From the NCBI RefSeq assembly GCF_900102085.1, contig NZ_FMVM01000004.1, positions 277,540 to 341,539 on the forward strand: a DNA stretch of 64,000 nt, in the 5' to 3' direction. Positions 9,070 to 17,693 of the stretch are shown here, piece by piece. Source of the DNA: Paenibacillus polysaccharolyticus. GTDB taxonomy: Bacteria > Bacillota > Bacilli > Paenibacillales > Paenibacillaceae. The position numbers and the translations under genes were made by a program. Under the pieces are notes generated by a model. It searched no databases, was not told where the DNA came from, and saw only the letters and a list, made by a program, of their open reading frames with translations. Each line of letters opens with the position of its first letter. Position 1 is the stretch's first letter.

Positions 9070-9210
9070 GATTTCCGAGGCGCCTGGGAGGGTTACTTCG
9101 ACTGTTAATCGACCAGGTCGTTGGTTCGAATCCAATCGCCGCCGGTTATGGCGGTGTAGCTCAGCGGTAGAGCAGGTAAAACCTTCCCCCTTTTTCCTCG
9201 GAAACCTTTT
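9070..9210 (+). ncRNA. yrlA: Y RNA (YrlA-like) with circularly permuted tRNA-Asn-like domain
   Basis: Outer stem: TTTCCGAGG (9072-9080) pairs perfectly with 9196-9204, and 9086-9096 pairs with 9176-9188 through 11 pairs with one bulge. Inside, in order: an anticodon-like hairpin (9098-9112, 7-nt loop CTGTTAA with GTT); a T arm (9120-9136, loop TTCGAAT); the 3' acceptor strand CGCCGCC (9137-9143); a 6-nt loop; the 5' acceptor strand GGCGGTG (9150-9156), pairing fully with one G-U; and a D arm (GCTC/GAGC, loop AGCGGTA, 9159-9173). Bacterial Y RNAs bind Ro60 orthologs through their terminal stem and mimic tRNA at the other end, and an rsr gene starts 88 nt downstream. The T-rich 3' end (CCTTTT) suggests termination. 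Confidence 0.85.
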
Positions 9211-9297
9211 ATTAGAAACGAAGAAACGTTGACCAACAACGTTAGATGTTCCACATAGATGAAGCACAGCATTTTACGCGTAGGGAGGTTATGTGCG

Positions 9298-10791
9298 ATG
9301 AGTAGAGCCAAATCATTATTTAATACACCTCAATCTATAGTACATAATCATGATGGATATGCAGCTTATGAGCGATTGGTCGAGGAACAATATGTACAGA
9401 TGTTGACGACGAATACGCTTAACAATACGTTTTATGCGGATGAACAACAGCTGATGCAAGAAGCGGGAAGCAGCCATCAGGAGATGGCGGAACTGGATGC
9501 AAACTTCATGGCGAAGGCTTTGGTATATGCTCGGAATGAAGGTTTCATGCGGCTTCAGCCTTTGTATGGGCTCGCCGTATTGTCCAAGATTAATCCGGAG
9601 CAGTTCGCAAAAGTGTTTGCTCATGTAGTGAAGACGCCAGCGGATCTGGCCGATTTTCTGACCATCCTCAGAGGAAGCGGGCGGGGAGAGGGAGGGCGCG
9701 CAGTGAAGCGTCAAGTCAATCGGTTCCTGAACGAAATCAGCGAATACTGGGCGATCAAATATAATGGACGAGGGCGTGGATACAGTCTGGGAGATATGAT
9801 CGCTACTGCACATCCTAAGCCAAAGGATGAGAAGCAACAAGCTTTATTCCGTTATTTGCGGGGGCATGAGACCAGTCTGGTGGACCTTCCGCAACTACAG
9901 GCACTGGAGAAACTGAAAACGACACGTAACCCTGCCAGTCAGCTTCATCAGATTGAAAAAGGGAAACTGCCCTATTCTGTCGTGACCTCGATCCTTCAGC
10001 CGACGCGTCCGATTTGGGAAGCTTTGATGCTCCAGATGCCGATGTTTGCGCTCCTGCGTCATTTAAATGCGATGGATCGTGCCGGAGTTTTTGCCAAAAA
10101 GAAAAATATCGCTTATGTCACACGTCGTCTGACGGATGCCGAGGCATTGCGTCAATCGCGGATATTACCTTTTCGCTTCGTCAAAGCGTATGAGATGGTT
10201 GAGCGTACAGAACTGCGGGAAGCGTTGCAACAGGCCGTGGAGCTGTCCGTGCACAATCTGCCACGGTTGCCGGGAAGAACGGCTATTTTCCTTGATCGCT
10301 CAGGCTCAATGCAGGGAGACTACCTACGTATCGGTTCGGTGCTTGCACTGGCGCTATACAAACAAACTCAGGGCAACTCCTTGTTCTGGTTGTTCGATCA
10401 ACAGGTTGAAGATGCCCGCCCGAAGCTGGACGAGGGTATTCTGGCGCAGGCATATCGAATTCGTGCACAAGGCGGAACCGATACAGGAAGACCTGTACGA
10501 GAGCTAAGAGAGTCTCAAGAGACGGTGGATCGCATCATTATGATTACGGATGAGCAACAGAATGAGGGGAGTCCAATGTATGCCGAGTTAGAACGATACC
10601 GACGCGCCATGAATCCGGGGCTGCAGGCATTCATTGTAGATATTACCCCTTACCGGCAGGCCATGGTTCCGCCGCGGGATGGTCAGACTTTTTACATCTA
10701 TGGCTGGAGCGAAGCCGTACTGACATATATTGCAGAGACAGCAACAGGGTATGAGACGATTGCCGAGCGTGTACGGAAAATTCAATTTTAA
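9298..10791 (+). CDS. rsr: Rsr, bacterial Ro60 ortholog (TROVE and vWA domains)
   Basis: A 497-residue ring-shaped RNA-binding protein. The TROVE HEAT-like repeats span about residues 15-300 (NTPQSIVHNHDGYAAYERL, LYGLAVLSKINPEQFAKVF, FLTILRGSGRGEGGRAVKR). The C-terminal von Willebrand A domain has a MIDAS motif DRSGS (333-337) and a later GGTDTG Thr motif. Ro proteins bind misfolded RNA ends in the ring and Y RNA on the outer rim, and can tether the PNPase exonuclease. The ATG at 9298 has GGGAGG 9 nt upstream; an in-frame ATG 13 codons earlier lacks a site. Directly after the Y RNA and first in the rsr-NTase-hen1-pnkp series. Confidence 0.95.
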   Translation: MSRAKSLFNTPQSIVHNHDGYAAYERLVEEQYVQMLTTNTLNNTFYADEQQLMQEAGSSHQEMAELDANFMAKALVYARNEGFMRLQPLYGLAVLSKINPEQFAKVFAHVVKTPADLADFLTILRGSGRGEGGRAVKRQVNRFLNEISEYWAIKYNGRGRGYSLGDMIATAHPKPKDEKQQALFRYLRGHETSLVDLPQLQALEKLKTTRNPASQLHQIEKGKLPYSVVTSILQPTRPIWEALMLQMPMFALLRHLNAMDRAGVFAKKKNIAYVTRRLTDAEALRQSRILPFRFVKAYEMVERTELREALQQAVELSVHNLPRLPGRTAIFLDRSGSMQGDYLRIGSVLALALYKQTQGNSLFWLFDQQVEDARPKLDEGILAQAYRIRAQGGTDTGRPVRELRESQETVDRIIMITDEQQNEGSPMYAELERYRRAMNPGLQAFIVDITPYRQAMVPPRDGQTFYIYGWSEAVLTYIAETATGYETIAERVRKIQF

Positions 10792-10822
10792 ATGAAGGAA
10801 GAGAAGGAGGAGGGGGACAGAT

Positions 10823-11617
10823 ATGAGTGAGGTGGAACAAACAATGAGAGACATCATCGCGAAGCAGCTAGCGCAGATCGAGCAGGAGGAGCAAGTTCGC
10901 ATTATTTATGCCTGTGAGTCAGGCAGCCGGGCGTGGGGATTTCCTTCGCAGGACAGTGACTACGATGTGCGTTTTATTTATGTCAGACCGTTAGAGTGGT
11001 ATCTGTCGATTGAAGAGCAACGGGATGTGATTGAACGTCCGATCAGTGACCAGTTGGATATTAACGGATGGGATATACGCAAAGCGTTGAAGCTGTTCCG
11101 CAAGTCCAACCCGCCGCTGCTGGAGTGGTTACAGTCCCCGATTCAATACGATGAGCAATATAGCGTAGCAGGGCAGATTCGGAGTCTGTCGCCGCTAACG
11201 TTTTCACCGAAATCATGCTTGTACCATTACCTGAACATGGCTAAGGGAAACTTCCGTGATTACTTGCAGGGCGAACAGGTGAAGATCAAAAAATACTTTT
11301 ATGTGTTGCGCCCTTTGCTGGCCTGTGGCTGGATTGAACGTTATGAAACCATGCCGCCGATGGCTTTTGACAAACTCGTTGAGACCTTGGTTCCAGCGGG
11401 CACACCTCTGTATACGGAAATTCATGATCTGTTACGCCGGAAAAAAGCCGGAGACGAACTGGATATGGAGCCGCAGCTTCCGGCCATTCAAGCGTATATT
11501 ACGGCTCAAATTGCACATGTAGAGCAACTGGCTACCGAGATTCAAGGACAAGCGACTGTGGAGATTGAGGTTTTAAATCGGATATTTCAATCAGCTGTAC
11601 AAGAAGTTTGGGCATAA
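10823..11617 (+). CDS. Nucleotidyltransferase domain protein (COG3541-like) in RNA-repair operon
   Basis: 264 residues. The N-terminal minimal nucleotidyltransferase motif is intact: GSRAWGF (GS followed by G), then DSDYDVRF with two Asp residues for metal ions. A helical C-terminal region follows (LKLFRKSNPPLLEWLQSP, YLNMAKGNFRDYLQG). The family resembles the YcgL/COG3541 predicted nucleotidyltransferases. It starts at an ATG with AAGGAGGAGG upstream, 31 nt after rsr and 61 nt before hen1, so it is probably cotranscribed. By context it may add or transfer a nucleotide to RNA ends or to a protein; this is not shown by the sequence. Confidence 0.88.
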   Translation: MSEVEQTMRDIIAKQLAQIEQEEQVRIIYACESGSRAWGFPSQDSDYDVRFIYVRPLEWYLSIEEQRDVIERPISDQLDINGWDIRKALKLFRKSNPPLLEWLQSPIQYDEQYSVAGQIRSLSPLTFSPKSCLYHYLNMAKGNFRDYLQGEQVKIKKYFYVLRPLLACGWIERYETMPPMAFDKLVETLVPAGTPLYTEIHDLLRRKKAGDELDMEPQLPAIQAYITAQIAHVEQLATEIQGQATVEIEVLNRIFQSAVQEVWA

Positions 11618-11678
11618 ATGAATGGATGGGATTAGAACTCACAAAATGGGTTGAAGATCAACGAAAGGAGGAGAAGAT

Positions 11679-13187
11679 ATGCATTTGATTCTAAAAGCAA
11701 GTGGAGTGAACGCAGGGGTTGTATCCCATCTGCTTGCCAAAAATCCGAATAATGTGTATGACCGGACAGATAAAGGTGTGCGTGTTCGGATGGTCTACAC
11801 CAAAGCGAGTGAGCAAGAGACGGAGGTGTTGGTTCATGCCGAGCCTGATCCGGTCGATCTCGTTAGAGGCACACCGGATGGATATGATATCACACAATAC
11901 ATTAATGACCGTGAGTTTGTGACCAGCAGTTTATTCTGCTCTTACATACGGAATGCGCTGGGCACAGCTCTGAATGGCAAACCGAAGGAAGACTATGTGC
12001 GATGGGTTGATCATGCCTTTGAACTGGAGCTGAAGTTTGGCCCGGTTGCCTCTGATCTGCCTGACCGTGTGGTGGAGGAGTTGTTCTCCTGTTTGGGATA
12101 TGACATTACTGTGGAACGGGGAGAGTCGGCGTATTCGTTTGACCTGAAAAATCGAAGTACAGTTCGTCACATCACCCTGCGAGGTAAACAAACGATACAA
12201 CAGGCTTTACGTCAGCTATTTCTGCTCATTCCGGTGCTGGATAACTACAAGCATTATTTCATCAGTGAGGATGAGATTGATAAAATCAACCGTTACGGTG
12301 AGGGTTGGTTAGATACCCATCCGCTTAAGGGACTTATCGTTAGGCGTACGCTTCATTTTGCCGAACTGATTCGGACGTATGAACGTCTGCATGGCGCGTT
12401 GGATGATGGGCCTTCACGATTAGAACAACAAGCTGAGGAAGCAGAAGGTGATCTGAAAAAAACATTAAAATCGGAGTCGGCAATATCCAGGCATGAGGAT
12501 AAGAATCCGAATGCAGACACAGTTCAGGCCACAAGTGCAGATCGAGCTGATGACTCGTCCGAAATACCTGTACGATTAAATGATCTACGTTACCGCGCGA
12601 TCACGGACATTGTGGATTCTTTGCCTGAAAAACGCCGTATTGTGGACATGGGGGCAGGTGAGGGGAAGCTGTCTGCACGTCTCGCTTATATCTCGGGGGT
12701 GGAATCAATCCTTGCTGTTGAGCCATCGGGTCAATCACGTTTGCGGGCGATGGAACGTTTCGCCAAAATGCAGGATCGGGCAGGGGTTCAGGCCATGCCG
12801 GAACCGATGCTTGGTTCTCTGTTTTATTTTGACGAGCAGTTACAGTATCAGGATGTCATGATCTTGTGTGAAGTGATTGAGCATATTGAGGCATATCGTC
12901 TGAATGGCATTATGGAAACGATTCTGAAGGAGTATCGGCCGCAAGTGCTACTGGTTACTACTCCGAATAAGGAATATAACGAAGTGTATGCGATGGAGCA
13001 AGAACAGTTCCGTCACCATGATCACCGCTTCGAATGGACACGGGAGGAATTCAATGGCCGATGTGCGGAGTGGGCAGAGAAAGGCGATTATGCTTACGAG
13101 ATCAGGGGTATTGGTGAGGAAAAGGAAGGCTACGGACAGCCGACACAACTGGCGATGTTCACACGGGGAAAGGAGGAGCATGTATGA
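11679..13187 (+). CDS. hen1: Hen1, 3'-terminal RNA ribose 2'-O-methyltransferase
   Basis: 502 residues with the bacterial Hen1 architecture. The N-terminal domain (about 1-240, starting MHLILKASGVNAGVVSHLL) binds and activates the Pnkp ligase. An acidic linker (about 245-300) leads to a Rossmann methyltransferase with the SAM motif VDMGAGEG (322-329). The metal-binding catalytic signature is present: Glu398, Glu401 and His402 in EVIEH, then the RHHDHRFEW block (446-449). The enzyme methylates the 2'-OH at the cleaved 3' end before ligation, protecting a repaired RNA from being cut again. It overlaps pnkp by 4 nt (ATGA), so the partners are translationally coupled. Confidence 0.96.
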   Translation: MHLILKASGVNAGVVSHLLAKNPNNVYDRTDKGVRVRMVYTKASEQETEVLVHAEPDPVDLVRGTPDGYDITQYINDREFVTSSLFCSYIRNALGTALNGKPKEDYVRWVDHAFELELKFGPVASDLPDRVVEELFSCLGYDITVERGESAYSFDLKNRSTVRHITLRGKQTIQQALRQLFLLIPVLDNYKHYFISEDEIDKINRYGEGWLDTHPLKGLIVRRTLHFAELIRTYERLHGALDDGPSRLEQQAEEAEGDLKKTLKSESAISRHEDKNPNADTVQATSADRADDSSEIPVRLNDLRYRAITDIVDSLPEKRRIVDMGAGEGKLSARLAYISGVESILAVEPSGQSRLRAMERFAKMQDRAGVQAMPEPMLGSLFYFDEQLQYQDVMILCEVIEHIEAYRLNGIMETILKEYRPQVLLVTTPNKEYNEVYAMEQEQFRHHDHRFEWTREEFNGRCAEWAEKGDYAYEIRGIGEEKEGYGQPTQLAMFTRGKEEHV

Positions 13188-15880
13188 GAAACGAAAGGCA
13201 GACAGGTGCGGGTGATCACCATCGTTCGCACCACGAAACAGATGGAGTGCAGCGACAAATCGCAAGCCATACGCAGGATAGACAGCGAGAGATTCAACTG
13301 CCGCATGCAGGCATCGTAGTGCTGATTGGTCCATCGAACAGCGGGAAGAGTACACTGCTTGCAGAACTTGTGGAAAAGGATGTGATCCGCGCTACCGAGG
13401 TCGTCTCGTCCGATCAGTTCCGCATGTTGGTAGGCGACGACGAGTATGTGGAATGGAGGCATCGGCCTCGTAGTGAAGCGGATGTGCTGTATGCAGATTA
13501 CCGGCAAGTATCTGCCAAAGCATTTGAAGCGATGGAAGCCATACTCGCCACACGTTGTCGTCTGAACAAGCTGACCTGGGTGGATGCGACTCATCTGTAT
13601 CCCGAGGATCGCGGACGGTTAATCGAGCTGGCACGCAAATCCCATGTCCCCGTTATCGCGGTAGTACTGGATGTACCGGAGCATGTATTACTTGAACGTG
13701 ATGATCAGCGTAAACATCCGCGTGGCCGTCAACGCGTAAAACAACAGGCACAGCAATTCAAGCGTACGCTGCGTGCGATCCGTGATGAAGGATTCGATGC
13801 CAGTTATGTGCTGAAACATCCATATCCTGTGACCTTTGTACGCACAACGAATCCGTTCATGTTAGACATGGGAGCGGGGATTGATATCATTGGCGATATC
13901 CACGGTTGTTATGATGAAATGATAGAAGTCATGCAACGTCTGGGCTACGTCGATGAACAAGGAGATGGCCTGATGCGCCATCCCGAAGGGCGGAAACTCG
14001 TTTCTGTCGGGGATGTAAGCAGCCGTGGGCCGGAATCGTTAAAATGTTTGCTTTTCTGGCAACAACACTGTGCCGCTGGTCTTGCTTATATGGTTGACAG
14101 TAACCATGGCTGGAAAATTGCACGTTATCTGGACGGCCGTGATGTCACCTTAAGTCATGGAGATGAACGGGTGGAAGCTGAATTGCTCCAGCTTGAACAG
14201 GAACAAGGCAGTGAAGAGGCCAAAAGGGTAAGGGAATCGTTGAAGCATTTTATGCTGAATGCACCTTCTCATCTAGTGTTTACACGGAATGGAGTAAGAC
14301 AAGTGGTTGTCGCCCATGCCGGGATACGGGACCATTTTATCGGCAAACAGTCCAAACGCATTCAGGATTACTGTCGATATGGCGATGTGGAAGGAACGGA
14401 TGATAAGGGGCGGCCCGTACGTAAAGACTGGTACGTGGATCATACGTCCGGTGAATGCATTGTCTGGGGACATGATCCAAGGCCATACCCTACGATTGTG
14501 AATGATACGGTGAATATCGATCAGGGGGTTGTGTTTGGCGGTATGCTCACGGCGTGGAGAATGCCGGAACGGGAGAGTGTTAGTGTACCGGCGAAGCAAG
14601 ACTATGCCCAAGATCCAGACAGTCCGTTGAAACGCTGGAATCAGCAACGGTTTGCACCGCCCAACATCCGCAAGTTCAAGGACGGTTTTACCGTTCAGAC
14701 GGGTTCGCAGCTGAATGTCGCTGTGCAGGGAGAAGTGGCGCAGACGGCACTGGATACCTTTTCTCATTTTACCGTACCACTGGAGGAACTCGTCTATATC
14801 CCGCCAACGATGAGTCCGCCGCCGGGGGAATGTTCGGTAGAAGGTTTTATGGAGCATCCAAGAGATGCATTTCGTTATTACCGTTCTCAGGGCGTGACCC
14901 GTATGTTAGCAGAGAAAAAACATATGGGTAGCCGAGCGATACTGCTTCTGTTCCGCGACGAACAGGCTGCATCGCAGCGAGTAGGCAGACCGATGTTGGG
15001 GAGCATCGTGACACGTACAGGCCGATCCTTTTTTGATCCCGAGACAGAACAGAAGGTGCTCACCAGATTACATGCAGACTTGACCGTAAGTGGTTATTTT
15101 GAACGGTATTCCACCGAATTTGTATTGCTGGATGCAGAGATTGTACCTTGGAACCTGAAAGCGCGGGAGCTTATTGCATCTCAATATGCGCATGTCGCTG
15201 AGGCAGCGCAGATGGATCGCAGCATTGTGATGGACAAAATTCGCGAGGCTATGAGCGCGGGCCGCCACGTTGCGGACTGGTTACAGGAAACAGAGGTTAA
15301 ACTGGCGAATGCGCAGACATTCCGGGATGTATTCCAATATTATTGCTGGGATGTGCAGGATATTGCTGACATTCGCATTGCACCGTTTCATACGCTGGCT
15401 CACAGTACGGGAACCTTCTGGGAGCGTACACATGAGTGGCACATGCTACAAAACCGTGAGCTGGCTCGGTTGTCGTCGCTGATGATGGAGACGGAATACC
15501 GGATTATTGCGGATGAAACGGATGAGGAAGAGGTCATTCGCTGGTGGGAGGAAATGACGGCTGAGGGACATGAGGGGATCGTCATCAAACCGGAGACATT
15601 CCGCAGCTGGAATGGTAACAAAATGATGCAGCCTGCGCTCAAAGTTAGAGGACGTGCCTATTTGCATCTCATCTACGGCATGGATTATTTGGCTCCTGAG
15701 CATGTCTCCCGTCTTCGCAAACGTAAAACGTCCAAAAAGGAGCGACATGCTCTACTTGAAAGTGCTTTGGGCATGGAAGGGATCGAACGTTTTGTGCGAG
15801 GAGAGTCCGTAGAACGAATTCATGAATGTGTGCTCGCCACATTATCGCTGGAATCGGAACGCGTAGATCCACGTTTATAG
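13184..15880 (+). CDS. pnkp: Pnkp, polynucleotide kinase-phosphatase-ligase
   Basis: 898 residues in three modules. Kinase: P-loop GPSNSGKS (49-56) and DATHLYPEDR. Metallophosphoesterase, removing 2',3'-cyclic phosphate: Asp238/His240 in GDIHG, Asp277 and Arg281 in GDVSSRG, Asn307-His308, His378, His430 and Asp446. Ligase: adenylated Lys579 in KHMGSR, EGIVIKPE and a C-terminal ALKVRGRAYL. All metal ligands known from clostridial Pnkp appear kept, though the usual GDxxDRG and GNHD contexts are altered to SSRG and SNHG. With Hen1 it heals and seals RNA cut by ribotoxins. A ~40-residue hydrophilic N-terminal extension is present. Last gene of the unit, followed by a terminator. Confidence 0.96.
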   Translation: MRNERQTGAGDHHRSHHETDGVQRQIASHTQDRQREIQLPHAGIVVLIGPSNSGKSTLLAELVEKDVIRATEVVSSDQFRMLVGDDEYVEWRHRPRSEADVLYADYRQVSAKAFEAMEAILATRCRLNKLTWVDATHLYPEDRGRLIELARKSHVPVIAVVLDVPEHVLLERDDQRKHPRGRQRVKQQAQQFKRTLRAIRDEGFDASYVLKHPYPVTFVRTTNPFMLDMGAGIDIIGDIHGCYDEMIEVMQRLGYVDEQGDGLMRHPEGRKLVSVGDVSSRGPESLKCLLFWQQHCAAGLAYMVDSNHGWKIARYLDGRDVTLSHGDERVEAELLQLEQEQGSEEAKRVRESLKHFMLNAPSHLVFTRNGVRQVVVAHAGIRDHFIGKQSKRIQDYCRYGDVEGTDDKGRPVRKDWYVDHTSGECIVWGHDPRPYPTIVNDTVNIDQGVVFGGMLTAWRMPERESVSVPAKQDYAQDPDSPLKRWNQQRFAPPNIRKFKDGFTVQTGSQLNVAVQGEVAQTALDTFSHFTVPLEELVYIPPTMSPPPGECSVEGFMEHPRDAFRYYRSQGVTRMLAEKKHMGSRAILLLFRDEQAASQRVGRPMLGSIVTRTGRSFFDPETEQKVLTRLHADLTVSGYFERYSTEFVLLDAEIVPWNLKARELIASQYAHVAEAAQMDRSIVMDKIREAMSAGRHVADWLQETEVKLANAQTFRDVFQYYCWDVQDIADIRIAPFHTLAHSTGTFWERTHEWHMLQNRELARLSSLMMETEYRIIADETDEEEVIRWWEEMTAEGHEGIVIKPETFRSWNGNKMMQPALKVRGRAYLHLIYGMDYLAPEHVSRLRKRKTSKKERHALLESALGMEGIERFVRGESVERIHECVLATLSLESERVDPRL

Positions 15881-15903
15881 GTCGTGGTTCATGAACGAGC
15901 TTG

Positions 15904-15951
15904 AAAAGGAATGTAATTGGATGATTTTCCATCCAGTTCCATTCCTTTTTT
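15904..15951 (+). terminator. Terminator of the RNA-repair operon
   Basis: AAAAGGAATG...TTGGATG pairs with CATCCAG...CATTCCTTTT, followed by T residues, 23 nt after pnkp. Confidence 0.85.
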
Positions 15952-16109
15952 CGTTGTACAGTTTTATCGGTATATACCGTTTGTACTTCGCTTTCTTTCT
16001 TTGTTTGGTGAAGCCTGATGTTGGTGTTTTTGTATAAATAGCAACTTTGCATGCACCGATAGTAATGGTGAGTTTTCCAATAAAAGGACTCAGAAAGGAA
16101 GCGAAGACC

Positions 16110-16664
16110 ATGTTTAAACGGGTAGAAAATGAATTGGAGTTTGCCATGTTCAATGGGATCTGGACAACGGTATGGAATGAGAAAGGATTTGAGTTTGAGT
16201 TCTCAGAGGTGTTTCTGGAAAGATATGTGGTGGTTACGGAGGAAGGCCATTATGTAGGTTCGATTGAAATCAAACCTTACGCCGAAGATAGTTCCATGAA
16301 CGAAATCGGTCCCTTTCTGGAGCATCCATTGATTCAGGCAGAGATGGGGCATATTGCAGAGATCGATAAACTTGCTATTTTATCTACCTTTCGGGGGCGA
16401 TATGTTACTGATTTATTATCTGCGATCGTTCATTATGCAGAGAAGCACCAGATTAGTTATTATGCCATGTTACTTGAACCGGTGCTGATGAGAGCTTTGC
16501 GCATCTCTTACCATGTGCCGATTCAGAAAGTCGGGGGAAGAGTATTCTATAAGGGGGAGGATGTGATCCCATCTATTGTGAATGCTCGGGAAGTATATAT
16601 GAATAAGGAACGGTTTACATGGCTCATTGATCCAAGACATAATGTGATAAAAAAATACAAATAA
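16110..16664 (+). CDS. GNAT-fold N-acyltransferase (FeeM / N-acyl amino acid synthase-like)
   Basis: 184 residues from the ATG at 16110, which has AGAAAGGAAG upstream; a longer frame begins 21 codons earlier without a site. The pattern YVVVTEEGHYVGSIEI, then EIDKLAILSTFRGRYVTDLL and a helix-strand end, fits the FeeM/LuxI-like branch of GNAT acyltransferases, which transfer long acyl chains to amino acids. The Glu-x-x-Lys-Leu-Ala-Ile and Arg-Gly-Arg positions fit the acyl-donor site of that group. It is monocistronic, with a terminator behind. A true product, such as an N-acyl amino acid, is conjecture. Confidence 0.65.
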   Translation: MFKRVENELEFAMFNGIWTTVWNEKGFEFEFSEVFLERYVVVTEEGHYVGSIEIKPYAEDSSMNEIGPFLEHPLIQAEMGHIAEIDKLAILSTFRGRYVTDLLSAIVHYAEKHQISYYAMLLEPVLMRALRISYHVPIQKVGGRVFYKGEDVIPSIVNAREVYMNKERFTWLIDPRHNVIKKYK

Positions 16665-16724
16665 CTTCATATAACAACATTAATTCGACATTATTTTTGT
16701 TGTGTTTAGTGTATATTTTCATTA

Positions 16725-16750
16725 AAGTCGCTATTTCAGCGACTTTTTTT
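16725..16750 (+). terminator. Rho-independent terminator
   Basis: AAGTCGCT-ATTTC-AGCGACTT followed by five more T residues. Confidence 0.88.
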
Positions 16751-16892
16751 GTTCCCAGACAACAGTGCTTATCTCAATATATAAATTGCTTTATGGTATA
16801 ATAACGAGTTAAGAACAGGAATTTTTTGGTCAAGACGTTTTTTTTCTAAAAGTGACGGGTTAAACTCTGGATGAAATGATAGGGTGATCGGG

Positions 16893-17648
16893 ATGAGAAG
16901 ACTTGAGTCTGGTATGTCAGTGGACAACGAATGTTTTTCTGATATTTTAAGGTATGAAAACGAAACGATAAGCGGAACGACCGTAACAAACTCGAATGTT
17001 GGTTCGCCTATATTCTGGAATTGCACTCTGCATCAGCTTGTATTTGATACCTGTGATCTTACGAATGCGAGATTTTTTGAAGGTAGCACAGTGGATCAAT
17101 GTACATTTATTCGGTCCGACTTGCGCTCTGTTGGCATTGGCAAGGGCGAAGCCGTGTTCACCAATTGTGAATTTACCTCCTGTGATATGAGAGGCATGAC
17201 TTTGGAGAATGCTACGTTTATCGACTGTACCTTTGTTAAATGTAGATTCAATGACCGAGTTTTACAAGCTGCAAATATCGTCAATTGTTCCTTTACCGGC
17301 AAGTTGGTGGATATTACGTTTGAGGGAAATGGTAAACAGAAGCTAATCGTCAATTTAGAAAACTGCATTCTTGATGGTGTGCAGTTTGTAGGCTGTGACC
17401 TGACGCAATGTATTCCGCCGAAGTCCAAAAACCATCTGTATATGGAACAGGTATCTGCACGTGTGAAAAATGCTTTAATGAAGATAGACGATGACCCGGA
17501 TCTATCTGACGATGATCGGAAAGTACTGATACGCAGTTTGCGCAAGCTTGACGGTATGGAACAATATATTTTTAACACGGCATATATGAAAAAAATATAT
17601 GGTGATGTTTTTGTTGAGCGATTTTTCAGTAGTCTGGAATCAAATTAG
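16893..17648 (+). CDS. Pentapeptide-repeat-like protein
   Basis: About 251 residues. Residues 30-170 carry an irregular five-residue periodicity with Phe/Cys in the core (FWNCTLHQLVFDTCDLTNA, FTNCEFTSCDMRGMTLENA, FIDCTFVKC), as in right-handed quadrilateral beta-helices. The C-terminal 70 residues are charged and helical. The start is uncertain: ATG 16893 sits 6 nt after AGGGTG, and a GTG at 16884 is in frame. Monocistronic with a strong terminator. Some family members mimic DNA and protect gyrase, but nothing here shows that role. Confidence 0.75.
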   Translation: MRRLESGMSVDNECFSDILRYENETISGTTVTNSNVGSPIFWNCTLHQLVFDTCDLTNARFFEGSTVDQCTFIRSDLRSVGIGKGEAVFTNCEFTSCDMRGMTLENATFIDCTFVKCRFNDRVLQAANIVNCSFTGKLVDITFEGNGKQKLIVNLENCILDGVQFVGCDLTQCIPPKSKNHLYMEQVSARVKNALMKIDDDPDLSDDDRKVLIRSLRKLDGMEQYIFNTAYMKKIYGDVFVERFFSSLESN

Positions 17649-17669
17649 TTGCATGGTATGATGAAAATG

Positions 17670-17693
17670 GAGGCCTAAGGGCCTCTTTTTTTT
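17670..17693 (+). terminator. Rho-independent terminator
   Basis: GAGGCC-TAAG-GGCCTC followed by eight T residues. Confidence 0.9.

Noticed and set aside
9098..9174. Conventional tRNA-Asn gene
   Set aside because: The anticodon and T arms come before the acceptor 5' strand and D arm, so the order is permuted; the whole lies inside a Y RNA-type stem next to rsr.
8968..9311. Minus-strand open frames across the Y RNA (RRLDSNQRP, DWIRTNDLVD)
   Set aside because: Antisense translation of tRNA sequence gives just this kind of well-known false protein; no ribosome site is present.
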